Position numbers and translations under genes: made by a program. A stretch of DNA of 64,000 nucleotides from Actinomycetota bacterium (GTDB lineage Bacteria; Actinomycetota; Actinomycetes; Nanopelagicales; Nanopelagicaceae), in contig WLJX01000003.1 of NCBI GenBank assembly GCA_009701575.1, positions 35,089 to 99,088 of the forward strand, in the 5' to 3' direction. Numbering within the stretch: the first letter of the stretch is position 1; each line of letters begins with the position of its first letter. The notes under the pieces are model-generated. The model saw only the letters and a list, made by a program, of their open reading frames with translations, ran no database searches and had not been told where the DNA came from. Of the stretch, positions 41,076-52,887 are shown in pieces.

Positions 41076-41315
41076 TTAGCGAGCCTCGTCAGCCTCGATG
41101 AGATCTACGCGAACTGAACGACCAGCAATCGCACTAATAACTGTGCGAAGTGCACGTGCAGTGCGACCATTGCGGCCAATCACTTTGCCAATGTCATCTG
41201 GATTAACTCGAACTTCTAGCGTTGTCCCACGACGATGATCCTTAGTTGTAATAACTACATCATCAGGATTATCAACAATCCCCTTAACTAGATGTTCTAG
41301 CGCTTCGTCAATCAT
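41076..41315 (-). CDS. khpA: KH-domain RNA-binding protein (KhpA)
   Basis: LVKGIVDNPDDVV, IGKVIGRNGRTARALRTV. Confidence 0.94.
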   Translation of the reverse strand: MIDEALEHLVKGIVDNPDDVVITTKDHRRGTTLEVRVNPDDIGKVIGRNGRTARALRTVISAIAGRSVRVDLIEADEAR

Positions 41316-41317
41316 TG

Positions 41318-41893
41318 TTATTCAGCTGCCGCTTCTGGAGTAGCTTCAACTGGAGTTTCAAGCGTTTCACTTACTTCTGCTTCTACTGAAGCTGGAGTTT
41401 CAAGAGTTTCAGTCACATTTGTTTCAACTGAAGCTGGAACCACTGCCTCATTCGATTCTGTCTCAGCTTGGACAGGAGCAGGAGCAGCCTTTGCAGCTAA
41501 CTTCTCGGCGGCCTTCTTCTTCATAGTTGTCGCGCCATCTGCTGGCTCGTTCATTGCATCTTTAACAGCTGCTTCGTATGCAATGCGCTTATGTGGCTTC
41601 TCCGCAATTTTCTTAAGTGTTCCCTCTGAACCAGGAAGACCCTTGAACTTCTGCCAATCACCAGTAATTTTTAATAGCGCTGCTACTGCTTCAGTTGGTT
41701 GTGCACCAACAGATAACCAGTACTGAGCGCGGTCTGATGTAACTTCAATCAGTGATGGCTCTGAACCTGGTGAGTAACGGCCGATCTCTTCAATTGCACG
41801 TGAGTTACGAGCTGCACGTGAATCTGAAACTACGATACGAAAATGTGGGGTGCGGATTTTTCCCATACGCATTAATCTAATTTTTACGGCCAC
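41318..41893 (-). CDS. rpsP: 30S ribosomal protein S16 with long acidic/Ala-rich C-terminal extension
   Basis: [42 protein letters not shown]; extension from about residue 120. Confidence 0.96.
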   Translation of the reverse strand: MAVKIRLMRMGKIRTPHFRIVVSDSRAARNSRAIEEIGRYSPGSEPSLIEVTSDRAQYWLSVGAQPTEAVAALLKITGDWQKFKGLPGSEGTLKKIAEKPHKRIAYEAAVKDAMNEPADGATTMKKKAAEKLAAKAAPAPVQAETESNEAVVPASVETNVTETLETPASVEAEVSETLETPVEATPEAAAE

Positions 41894-42084
41894 GAAGGCT
41901 TTCTCCTTGTTTTAAGCGGAATTAATTTCGTTGTGACAGTGGGAGCGTCACTCAAAAAATAAAACCTATTTGAAAATATCTTTCACCTCTTGGCGAAGAT
42001 CGCTTGGGGGTAGAGGGCCCCTTGCAGGAGGCCAATCTTGCCAGCCACAAGCGCATAACCCAAATTGCGATTTTGCTCTGGATA

Positions 42085-43530
42085 TCAGCTCTCGAGCGCT
42101 CGCTTCGCTGGGTTCCCAGAGCGTGATTTCTTCTTATTTTGAGGCGCTGAAACTTTAGGCACAGGCGGCATACCCGGAGGCATCTGCATTCCCGGCGGCA
42201 ACTGCATCCCACCCTTCCCAGTTCGCATTTGCTTCATAACTTTTTGGGCCTGGCTAAATCTTTCTACCAATGAATTCACATCGGAAACTTGGCGACCACT
42301 TCCGTTAGCAATTCGAGATCTCCTTGAACCATTTAAAACTTTTGGATCATGGCGTTCCATCGGAGTCATTGATTGAACAATGGATTGCGTCTTTACAAGT
42401 TCGCCTTCATCAAATTGTTCTAACTGCTTCTTCATCGCGCCAGAATTTGCACCAGGGAGCATGCCAAGTAACTTGGTCATAGAACCCATCTTCTTCATTG
42501 CTTCTAACTGAGCAAGGAAGTCATCTAGCGTAAAATCTTCACCGCTAGCAAATTTTGTCTCTAACTTTGCTGCAGTTTCACTATCAAACGCTCCCTTGGT
42601 CTGCTCTGCAAGAGTTTGAATATCACCAAGTCCAAGTATTCGCGAAGCCATGCGATCTGGATAGAAGAGATCAAAATCTGTGACTTTTTCACCGGTCGCG
42701 GCAAACATGATTGGTTTGCCAGTTACTTGCGTTATTGAAAGTGCAGCACCACCTCTGGAGTCACCATCTAATTTAGCTAGAACTATCGCATCAAAGCCGA
42801 CGCCTTCTTGGAAGGCTTGTGCGGTTCGCACTGCATCTTGTCCAACCATGGCATCTACTACATATAGAACTTCATCGGGCGAGATTGCGTCCCGAATCCG
42901 TTTTGCCTGTGTCATCAATTCTGCATCAATTCCAAGTCGACCTGCAGTATCAACAATTACGATGTTATGTAATTTATCTTGGGCAAAAGTTAAGCCATTC
43001 TTTGCAACTTTAACTGGATCACCAACACCGTTACCTGGTTCGGGTGCGAACACCGGAACTCCGATGCTTTCACCAACAACTTGAAGTTGAGTAACTGCAT
43101 TGGGGCGCTGTAGATCTGAGGCGACTAAAAGCGGAGTATTTCCTTGATCCTTTAAATATTTTGCTAGCTTGCCTGCCAGGGAAGTCTTTCCTGCGCCTTG
43201 AAGTCCGGTAAGCAAAATAATTGTTGGCGGTTTTTTCGCCAATCTAATTCGTCTGGCACTTCCCCCAAGAATTTCGATTAGAAGTGAGTTAACGATTTCG
43301 AAAACAGCGTTCGCTGGGTTTGTAGATTTATTCAGATCTTCAAGTACTTCATTTGTGCGGACCTTAAGTTGCTCAATAAATGATTCAACTACAGATAGCG
43401 AAACATCAGAATCTAGGAGCGCACTGCGAATCTCAGTTGCTATTTCATCGATATCGCCAGATTTAAGTCTGCCTTTACTACGAAGCGAGGAGAAAGCGCC
43501 TTGAAACTTCGCCGATAAGGATTCAAACAT
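42085..43530 (-). CDS. ffh: Signal recognition particle protein Ffh
   Basis: LTGLQGAGKTSLAGKLA, VDTAGRLGID, LAKLDGDSRGGAALS; M-domain. Confidence 0.98.
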   Translation of the reverse strand: MFESLSAKFQGAFSSLRSKGRLKSGDIDEIATEIRSALLDSDVSLSVVESFIEQLKVRTNEVLEDLNKSTNPANAVFEIVNSLLIEILGGSARRIRLAKKPPTIILLTGLQGAGKTSLAGKLAKYLKDQGNTPLLVASDLQRPNAVTQLQVVGESIGVPVFAPEPGNGVGDPVKVAKNGLTFAQDKLHNIVIVDTAGRLGIDAELMTQAKRIRDAISPDEVLYVVDAMVGQDAVRTAQAFQEGVGFDAIVLAKLDGDSRGGAALSITQVTGKPIMFAATGEKVTDFDLFYPDRMASRILGLGDIQTLAEQTKGAFDSETAAKLETKFASGEDFTLDDFLAQLEAMKKMGSMTKLLGMLPGANSGAMKKQLEQFDEGELVKTQSIVQSMTPMERHDPKVLNGSRRSRIANGSGRQVSDVNSLVERFSQAQKVMKQMRTGKGGMQLPPGMQMPPGMPPVPKVSAPQNKKKSRSGNPAKRALES

Positions 43531-43546
43531 GGCAGGAGATTACTAG

Positions 43547-45811
43547 TTAAAGGTGTGTGATTAAAATATTTTCAACTTTTGTGGCGAGTAGTTGGGCCTG
43601 CTCCCCAGAGAGTGGCTGGCCGGAAAGATCGGTCACATAAAGGGTGTCGAATGCTTCGGCTCCAAGGGTGGAGACGATTGCGGATTTGATATCAACGCCA
43701 AATCTCGAAATTGCACGAGCGACGTTAAATAAGATGCCAGGGCGATCATGCATTCGCACTTCAATAATTGTTGCGTTTGTTGCTAAATCATTCGCTGCGA
43801 ATACAACTGGGGGTGGCGTTGGAATTCCAGGGTATTTTCGATAACTATCGATTCGCTCTTCAATTTTACGACCCAGATCTAACTCACCTGAAAGTGCTTT
43901 CTTCAATTGCTCAGTTAATTTCTCGGCAGTCGGCGCTGTCGCATTCGCATCTAATTCAACAATCCAGCGCATCACAGCGACTCCATCAGTTGTGCGAGTT
44001 TTTGCTGAACGAACATTGAGCCTTGAAATCGTCATTAACCCCGCAACTGCCGAAAGAAGTCCAGTTTGATCTTTAGCAATGATCTCAATTTCAATTTGCT
44101 CTAAATTCGCTTCATCGCTAATCAATCTGATTGCTAAGTCTTCGGTTATCGGCGTGCTAAGAATTAAATCTGGCTGGGAAACTGGTTTCACTCCAGCCAT
44201 TGAAGCTAAACATTTTGAAACGAGATTAGAGACCAAGCCTGCCTTCCAATCACTCCAGCCACTCTTTCCTGTTGCCTCACCATCTGAAATGCTCAATGCA
44301 TGCAGCAGTTGGAGCGTTTCTGGATCTTTTATCTTTTCAACAACAAAGGCAATAGTTGCTGGGTCATCTAAGTCACGACGTGTGGCGACAGCCGAGAGTA
44401 GTAAATGTTCACGAACTAATAGTGCAATTTCCTCGCAATCTTTCTCATCAAATCCCAACCGCTTAGCTAAAGGTCTAATTAACTCCTCCCCATATTCGGA
44501 GTGATCTTTTCCGGGAAAACCTTTACCAATGTCGTGGAATAGCGCTGATACCAAGAGAATGTCAGGACGTTTTACGGTTCGAGTTAAAGCCGCAGCGTGC
44601 ACTGCAGTTTCTAGCATGTGACGATCAACGGTATGTCGGTGTAGAACATTTCGCTGGGGCAAGAATCGCATGTGTGACCATTCTGGAATCCATTTCTCAA
44701 TAATTCCTTCTTGATCAAGTGCTTCAAAAACTCTAATCATTGGCGCACCAGCGCCGATTAACGAAACTAAATCATCGAGCGCTCCCTTTGGCCAGGGCGT
44801 GGGAATTGCCGAAAACTTTTCTGCCAGCAACAAGCAAGAATCGATTGAGAGTGGCAGGCCACGTTGTGCAGCGGTTGCGGCTGCGCGCAATCCAATTCCG
44901 ACATCTTTTTCGACTTCGTAATTATCTTGTATGGCAACTTCTGAATTTAGAATTACCAATCCTTTATCTACGCCCTGAACCTTCCGCTTACGAAACCAAC
45001 CCTGGCTCTCGAGAGAATCGATACGATGCCACGATAAATCCATCAAATAGTCGACCGCCCTTGCCGCTTTAGCAACTTCAAGCATCAGTGCATCTGCATC
45101 TTTAAATCCCATCGCGTCTGCCACGCGATCTTGTTCGGTGAGAAAAAGCTGATCTCGAGCTTTTGAATTATCGCCGTGCAGGACATCACGAACATTTGAA
45201 AGCAGCGCTTCTGACTCCGCTACGCGAACTAGTGAAACTGTAACTACGCCTGAAGTTTCAATTGCTCGAAGGGCGTTAATATCACGTAGGCCGCCGCGGG
45301 CCTCTTTGAGGTCTGGCTCTAACAAAAATGCTAACTCTCCCGATCGGGCTTCGCGCTCTTGAATTGTCTTTCTTAATTTTGGAAGGTGCTTACTTTTGTT
45401 TCTGCGCCAATCTTCACTTGCATCGGCTGCAACGGCGCTTGTTAACTCAGTGCTACCAGCAATATGTCTGATATCTAATAATCCAAGCGCGACTCGAATA
45501 TCTTCCTGAGCCATTTCACGGGTTTCGCTTCGCGTTCGGACTGAATGATCAATCGCTATTTTCTGATTCCAAAGTGGATAGAGAAATGAATTAACAAAAT
45601 CCGATAGCGTTTTAGGATTTTCACTTCCATCGTGCAAGATTAATAAATCAAGATCAGATCCTGGAGAAAGTTCACCTCGGCCATATCCGCCAACCCCGGT
45701 CAGCGAAACTGCATAGGGTTTTGCTAAATACTCTTTAGCACATGATAAAAACGAAACCCGGAGCTCGTTATCAACCTTGTCAGATCGATCACGACGCTCA
45801 CGGGTTCCCAC
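43547..45811 (-). CDS. glnD: [Protein-PII] uridylyl/adenylyltransferase
   Basis: GVGGYGRGELSPGSDLDLLIL, ALFHDIGKG HD domain, two C-terminal ACT domains. Confidence 0.96.
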   Translation of the reverse strand: MGTRERRDRSDKVDNELRVSFLSCAKEYLAKPYAVSLTGVGGYGRGELSPGSDLDLLILHDGSENPKTLSDFVNSFLYPLWNQKIAIDHSVRTRSETREMAQEDIRVALGLLDIRHIAGSTELTSAVAADASEDWRRNKSKHLPKLRKTIQEREARSGELAFLLEPDLKEARGGLRDINALRAIETSGVVTVSLVRVAESEALLSNVRDVLHGDNSKARDQLFLTEQDRVADAMGFKDADALMLEVAKAARAVDYLMDLSWHRIDSLESQGWFRKRKVQGVDKGLVILNSEVAIQDNYEVEKDVGIGLRAAATAAQRGLPLSIDSCLLLAEKFSAIPTPWPKGALDDLVSLIGAGAPMIRVFEALDQEGIIEKWIPEWSHMRFLPQRNVLHRHTVDRHMLETAVHAAALTRTVKRPDILLVSALFHDIGKGFPGKDHSEYGEELIRPLAKRLGFDEKDCEEIALLVREHLLLSAVATRRDLDDPATIAFVVEKIKDPETLQLLHALSISDGEATGKSGWSDWKAGLVSNLVSKCLASMAGVKPVSQPDLILSTPITEDLAIRLISDEANLEQIEIEIIAKDQTGLLSAVAGLMTISRLNVRSAKTRTTDGVAVMRWIVELDANATAPTAEKLTEQLKKALSGELDLGRKIEERIDSYRKYPGIPTPPPVVFAANDLATNATIIEVRMHDRPGILFNVARAISRFGVDIKSAIVSTLGAEAFDTLYVTDLSGQPLSGEQAQLLATKVENILITHL

Positions 45812-45835
45812 GGAGTTAAGTTTACTTACAAGTTA

Positions 45836-47478
<1,643 letters not shown>

Positions 47479-47541
47479 CCACTTTCACGATTTTATGAAA
47501 AAGGCCTCGTCATTGAGATGGGAGTAGATTGCTTGTTCTGA

Positions 47542-47610
47542 GTTACATGCAACAGCCTGGCAGGTTACAAAATGGTGAAAGCTTCGGCCCATGTGTTACG
47601 AACTCGTTAC
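47542..47610 (-). promoter_or_regulatory. Putative GlnR-like box array upstream of amt-glnB-glnD
   Basis: GTTAC at 47542, 47564, 47595 and 47606; spacings of 22 and 11 bp match GlnR phasing. Confidence 0.5.
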
Positions 47611-47622
47611 ATCTCCCCCGTT

Positions 47623-48459
47623 TTAGCGGAAAAGGCCGTTCAAATAACCTTCGGCGCTAAACGATTCAAAATCTTCTGCGCCCTCCCCGGTCCCGATGAA
47701 TTTTATGGGAACTCCGGTCTCTCGCTCGATCGCGAGGGCAATTCCACCTTTCGCCGAGCCATCCATTTTCGTCAGGATTAAACCAGTTATTGCCACGCTA
47801 TCCATAAACATCTTTGCTTGAATAATTCCATTCTGTCCCGTTGTTGCATCAACTACTAGGAGAACTTCATCAACAGGTAATACTTTCTCTACAACTCGAC
47901 GTATTTTCCCGAGTTCATCCATTAGATCTGATTTCGTGTGCAAGCGACCAGCTGTATCAATAATTAAATAATTTACTGCCTCATTTTTCGCTCTTGTCGT
48001 AGCATCAAATGCAACTGAAGCAGGATCGCCATTTGCAGGACCTGTTATAACTTCAACTTCTAATCGCTCTCCCCATGTCTGTAACTGCTCTACTGCTGCG
48101 GCACGAAAGGTATCGGCTGCCGCAAGTAAAACTGATTTATTCTCGCGCTTCAAATGTGAAACTAATTTTGCGGTTGATGTTGTCTTTCCTGTTCCATTTA
48201 CTCCAACAATCATTACTGTGGTTGGTCGATCTGCATTGAAAGCAAGTTCTCGATTGCTAGTACTCAACCAACTCTGAAGCGTCGCAGAAACTGCGCTATC
48301 AATTTCATCGCCTTTAGATTTCTTTGCAATCTCAACTATTTCGGCTGCGCTCTTGGCTCCTAGATCAGAAGCAATCAGTGCCTCTTCAATCTCTTTCCAG
48401 TCACTAGCAGATGAAGAACCGGCGCGAATCTTGGAAAAGAGCTTGCTAAAAATCGCCAT
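47623..48459 (-). CDS. ftsY: Signal recognition particle receptor FtsY
   Basis: IVGVNGTGKTTSTAKLV, IDTAGRLHTKSDLM, LTKMDGSAKGGIALA. Confidence 0.97.
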   Translation of the reverse strand: MAIFSKLFSKIRAGSSSASDWKEIEEALIASDLGAKSAAEIVEIAKKSKGDEIDSAVSATLQSWLSTSNRELAFNADRPTTVMIVGVNGTGKTTSTAKLVSHLKRENKSVLLAAADTFRAAAVEQLQTWGERLEVEVITGPANGDPASVAFDATTRAKNEAVNYLIIDTAGRLHTKSDLMDELGKIRRVVEKVLPVDEVLLVVDATTGQNGIIQAKMFMDSVAITGLILTKMDGSAKGGIALAIERETGVPIKFIGTGEGAEDFESFSAEGYLNGLFR

Positions 48460-48477
48460 CTTGATAACTAGTTAAAA

Positions 48478-51400
48478 CTAGTTTGCGCTTTCAGATTCCC
48501 GAATACGTTGTGAAATTACTTCAGAAACTCCATCACCACGCATTGTTACGCCATAAAGCGCATCGGCAATCTCCATTGTGCGCTTCTGGTGGGTAATAAT
48601 AATCAACTGTGATTTTTCGCGAAGCTCTTCGAAAACTCCAAGTAAGCGTCCTAGGTTCGTATCGTCAAGCGCAGCTTCAACTTCGTCCATTACATAGAAC
48701 GGACTTGGTCGGGCCTTGAAGATTGCAACCAACAGAGCAACTGCAACAAGTGAACGCTCGCCGCCAGAAAGTAATGAGAGTCGCTTGACGCGTTTTCCAG
48801 GTGGTCTTGCTTCAACATCCACACCTGCAGAAGTCATATCTTCTGGGTTTGTAAGGATTAGTCGACCATCTCCGCCAGGAAAGAGTCTTGCAAAAATTAT
48901 CTCGAATTCGCGAGCAGTATCGTCATAGGCTTCTTTGAAAATTTGTTGAACCTTGTCATCTACCTCTTTGATAATGTCGAGTAGATCGCGCTTAGTTTTC
49001 TTCAAATCTTCTAGTTGTTCAGCCAAGTAACGCAGGCGCTCTTCTAGGGATGAATACTCTTCGAGGGCAAGTGGGTTAATTTTTCCAAGTAGCGCTAGCG
49101 AACGTTCGGCTTGTGCTAGACGCTTCTCTTGTTGATCTCGGCGGTAAGGAATTAAATCTCCGGGTACAAAGTTGCCTTCCTCATCTTCAACAAAAGTAGG
49201 AACATCATTTGATGGACCATACTCATTTACAAGAGTAGAAACATCCACTCCAAGCTCTTCAATTGCTTTCTGTTCAAGCGCTTCAATACGAAGCCTCTGT
49301 TCGGCTCGGGCAATCTCATCACGATGAACACTTGACGTAAGTGCATCAAGTTCTGAAGTTAACTCACGGCTTCTAACCCGAAGCGCCAGGATTTCACTCT
49401 CGCGTTCAGATCGAGAAATTTCTAAACGTTCGCGTTCAGTAGAAGCTTTAGCAATTGATGATTCAATCTGAATTAGCGCTTCATATGCGGCATCAGCAAC
49501 ACCCTGAGCAGTTAGTGCGGCTACACCTCTTTGTTCACGACGACTTACGGCGCGAACAGCAGAGTCTCGTTCGTTTTGAGCAGCAGCTTCAAGTGCGCTA
49601 GCGCGAGCAATAAGTGCTGTGACGCGTTCTTCTAAAGTTCTTAAATTAAGGCGAGCTTCGACCTCTGCCGATCTAGATGCAGAAACTCTGGAACGTAAAT
49701 CTTCTAAATGTGTTAAATCTGGATCGGCTGGAGTTTGGTGAGATTCAAATTGAGTTATAGCCGCATTTAAGTCTGCTTCATCAGATTCTCTTTGGATATT
49801 AGCTTCAGCCAGAGAAGCTAGCACGCGTTCTACTTCACCTTGCGCGCTCTTAACATTCTGTCCAGCAACGGCCATTTGTTCCGCGAGGCCAGAAATTTTT
49901 GCATCTGATTCATTCATCTTTGAGAGAGCTAATTCAAAGATATTTTTGCGAGAGGCTAGCGTTTCTGTTGCGCGAACAACTTCAAATTTAATTCGATCAC
50001 AAGTATTTGTGACTTCTTGTAATTGGCTTTCTGTCTTCTCTATTAACGCTGAAATTTCAATCGCAGAACTTTGAGCACTAGAACCACCGCGAACTCGAAT
50101 TCGACTAAGAACATCGCCATCTCGCGTAATCGCAATTACTGATGGATCGGCACGCAGGGCGCTCTCGGCTTCAGCTAAATCTTCAACTGCTACAAAGCCT
50201 GAAAGCAATGAGGCGATTGCACTTGAAACTTCAGTTGATGAGACCAGACTTGATAGCGAAGTGAAGCCATTTGGAACGGAGCGATTTGAAGATGTAAAGC
50301 CGCTGTCGCCATCAATTACCAATAGCTCGGATTGACCAGCGCCTTCGCGCTTTAACATCGTCAGCGCTGAAACTGCAGACGAAATATCTGAAACAACTAC
50401 TGAATCAGCTAGCGGTCCGAGTGCTGCTGAAACTGCAACTTCCCAACCAGGCGCAACGTTTATAAGTGAAGAGAGACGACCTCGAGTACGAGTTCCACTT
50501 GTTAACACAACACCAGAGCCGTCGCGATGTACCAAGCTCTCTTGCAATGCGCGCAGTCGGCCATCTAAACCAGAGCGAGTTCGTTGCGCTTCGCTATCTT
50601 TCAATTCAAGTTCATCTAATTCAGTTTGTGCAATTGCTAGAGCGCTCTTTGCCGCTTCAAACTCGGCATCCAATCCAGGTTCATTCGCATCCACAGAGGC
50701 AATCTGAGTTTCAAGTAGCGCAAAGTCTTCTTGGGAATTTCGCAGGCGACCAGCGGCTTCATCTTTACTCTTTGTTAAGCGAGTAATTTCAGCGTTAGTT
50801 GCATCTATGCGAGATTTCAAACCATTTATGTGTCCCTCTTGTCGAGCAGTTCCTTCGCGTTGATCTGCGATTGCACGAAGCGCAGCAGAGACGCTATTTT
50901 CTTCAGAAATTAAATTGGCTTCTAGCGTTCTAACTTCACTTGAAAGTTTCTCTAGTCCCGACGTTGCGCTAGTAACTTCATTCTTTAGAACTTGCTCTTC
51001 GCCACGAAGACCGGCTGCTTCAAGATCCATGCTCTCTGGATCACGACCACTTGCGCGTGCTTCATCTGCTTCTTCTGATAAGAAGCGGGCACGCTCTGAT
51101 GCTAAATTCTGGATTCCACGGAATTTTTCACGTTGCGCAGTCAATTGATAATAATTTTCTTGTGCTTTAACTAAAAGTGGATTTTCGATAAGCGTCGTGG
51201 CATCGATCTCTTCTTCGCGGGCCCTGGCTTTATTCAATTCTGCTTCTACACCATCTCTGCGTGCGCGAAGTGCAGACTCGTCTGCTACTTCAGCATCTAC
51301 AGTCGAACGCAACTGAAGTAAGTCATCGGCTAATAATCGAAGCCTTGAATCTCTAACATCTGATTGAATTGTTGAGGCCTTACGCGCAACCTCAGCTTGC

Positions 51401-52020
51401 TTGCCAAGAGGTTTTAATTGTCTGCGAAGTTCAACTGTTAAATCTTGAATACGAGCTAAGTTCGCTGTCATTGAATCTAATTTGCGAAGCGCCTTCTCTT
51501 TACGTTTACGATGCTTTAGAACTCCAGCGGCTTCTTCAATGAAGGCGCGGCGCTCTTCCGGGTTAGCGAGCAAGATTGCATCAAGCTGGCCTTGACCAAC
51601 AATCACATGCATCTCGCGACCAATGCCAGAATCGCTTAGCAACTCTTGAATATCTAAAAGTCTTGTTGTGTCACCATTTAATTGATATTCACTTGCGCCA
51701 TTTCTAAAGAGAATTCTAGAAATAGTTACTTCAGTGAAATCAATTGGAAGTACGCCATCGGTGTTATCTATCGTTACAGAAACCTCAGCACGTCCAAGTG
51801 GTGCGCGACCAGAAGTTCCAGCGAAGATTACGTCTTCCATCTTTCCGCCACGCAAAGATTTTGCGCCCTGCTCTCCCATAACCCAGGAAAGGGCGTCGAC
51901 CACATTCGATTTTCCAGAGCCATTGGGACCCACCACGCAGGTAATACCAGGCTCGAAATTGAGCGAGGTCGAGGATGCAAAGGACTTGAATCCTTTGAGG
52001 GTCATACTCTTTAAATACAC
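48478..52020 (-). CDS. smc: Chromosome segregation protein SMC
   Basis: MYLKSMTLKGFKSFASSTSLNFEPGITCVVGPNGSGKSNVVDAL; hinge; LSGGERSLVAVALL. Confidence 0.98.
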   Translation of the reverse strand: MYLKSMTLKGFKSFASSTSLNFEPGITCVVGPNGSGKSNVVDALSWVMGEQGAKSLRGGKMEDVIFAGTSGRAPLGRAEVSVTIDNTDGVLPIDFTEVTISRILFRNGASEYQLNGDTTRLLDIQELLSDSGIGREMHVIVGQGQLDAILLANPEERRAFIEEAAGVLKHRKRKEKALRKLDSMTANLARIQDLTVELRRQLKPLGKQAEVARKASTIQSDVRDSRLRLLADDLLQLRSTVDAEVADESALRARRDGVEAELNKARAREEEIDATTLIENPLLVKAQENYYQLTAQREKFRGIQNLASERARFLSEEADEARASGRDPESMDLEAAGLRGEEQVLKNEVTSATSGLEKLSSEVRTLEANLISEENSVSAALRAIADQREGTARQEGHINGLKSRIDATNAEITRLTKSKDEAAGRLRNSQEDFALLETQIASVDANEPGLDAEFEAAKSALAIAQTELDELELKDSEAQRTRSGLDGRLRALQESLVHRDGSGVVLTSGTRTRGRLSSLINVAPGWEVAVSAALGPLADSVVVSDISSAVSALTMLKREGAGQSELLVIDGDSGFTSSNRSVPNGFTSLSSLVSSTEVSSAIASLLSGFVAVEDLAEAESALRADPSVIAITRDGDVLSRIRVRGGSSAQSSAIEISALIEKTESQLQEVTNTCDRIKFEVVRATETLASRKNIFELALSKMNESDAKISGLAEQMAVAGQNVKSAQGEVERVLASLAEANIQRESDEADLNAAITQFESHQTPADPDLTHLEDLRSRVSASRSAEVEARLNLRTLEERVTALIARASALEAAAQNERDSAVRAVSRREQRGVAALTAQGVADAAYEALIQIESSIAKASTERERLEISRSERESEILALRVRSRELTSELDALTSSVHRDEIARAEQRLRIEALEQKAIEELGVDVSTLVNEYGPSNDVPTFVEDEEGNFVPGDLIPYRRDQQEKRLAQAERSLALLGKINPLALEEYSSLEERLRYLAEQLEDLKKTKRDLLDIIKEVDDKVQQIFKEAYDDTAREFEIIFARLFPGGDGRLILTNPEDMTSAGVDVEARPPGKRVKRLSLLSGGERSLVAVALLVAIFKARPSPFYVMDEVEAALDDTNLGRLLGVFEELREKSQLIIITHQKRTMEIADALYGVTMRGDGVSEVISQRIRESESAN

Positions 52021-52044
52021 AGGCGCAACCTATCGGAAAAGAGG

Positions 52045-52887
52045 TTAGTGATTTCTCTTCGCACGCGGCGTGGGCTGACATTTTGGGCAAAAATGTGAAG
52101 ATCTATTGGCAAAAGTGATCCTTCGGATTTGAGCGCCGCATCGCAGACAGCCCTCGCCCTCCTGGCCATACACCGCAAGAGACCTTTCAAAATAGCCACT
52201 CTCGCCATTTACATTTACATAAAGTTCATCGAATGAAGTACCGCCAACTTTAAGCGCCTCAGACATTACAGAAGTTGCACTCTCAATTAAATCTTGAATC
52301 TTTGCGTTCTTCATATTTTCAGTTCTAGTTTCAGGATGGATTTTGCTCCGCCATAGAGCTTCATCGGCATAAATGTTTCCGACCCCACTCATAACGCCCT
52401 GATCTAGAAGGGCACGTTTTATTTCAGTCTTCTTCTTCGCAAACCTAGAAATAGTTTCAACTAAATCAAATTCTGCATCAAATGGATCAGGGGCAATTCT
52501 CTGAACACAAGTGGGAAAGCCACCTTTACATTCCTCGACACTTAGCCAACCGAAGGTGCGCTGATCGATAAAACGTAATTCGTACTTCCCAAGATCTATT
52601 CTTACTCGCAAATGACGCTCATCTGCTGCGCTTTTTGGCTGAATCAAGAGTTGCCCACTCATTCCTAAATGTCCAGCTAAAACTTCTGGTCGATCTAACT
52701 TAAGCCAGAGAAACTTGCCGCGGCGAGAAACTTCTTTTACCCGCGCGCCTTTTAGTGAGGTTAAAGCGGCAATTGATTTGGGTGATGTTGCTCGGTGATG
52801 CCGTACTTCAATATCCTTGAATTTCTTGCCAATAATGTGTTCGGCTAAACCGCGCCTGACTGTTTCAACTTCAGGAAGTTCGGGCAT
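52045..52887 (-). CDS. mutM: Formamidopyrimidine-DNA glycosylase
   Basis: MPELPEVETVRRGL; zinc finger CLRCGAQIRRITFANRSSHFCPKCQ. Confidence 0.97.
   Translation of the reverse strand: MPELPEVETVRRGLAEHIIGKKFKDIEVRHHRATSPKSIAALTSLKGARVKEVSRRGKFLWLKLDRPEVLAGHLGMSGQLLIQPKSAADERHLRVRIDLGKYELRFIDQRTFGWLSVEECKGGFPTCVQRIAPDPFDAEFDLVETISRFAKKKTEIKRALLDQGVMSGVGNIYADEALWRSKIHPETRTENMKNAKIQDLIESATSVMSEALKVGGTSFDELYVNVNGESGYFERSLAVYGQEGEGCLRCGAQIRRITFANRSSHFCPKCQPTPRAKRNH

Noticed and set aside
41933-41951. GTGAC/GTCAC hairpin upstream of rpsP
   Set aside because: Only 5 bp of stem with a 9-nt loop, and the T-run is on the wrong side for a terminator on the transcribed strand.
41970-42158. 62-aa plus-strand ORF in the ffh-rpsP gap
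   Set aside because: Antisense of the more protein-like minus frame; no RBS-like sequence noted. Low support.
44079-44504. 141-aa plus-strand ORF
   Set aside because: Antisense to glnD; shadow ORF.
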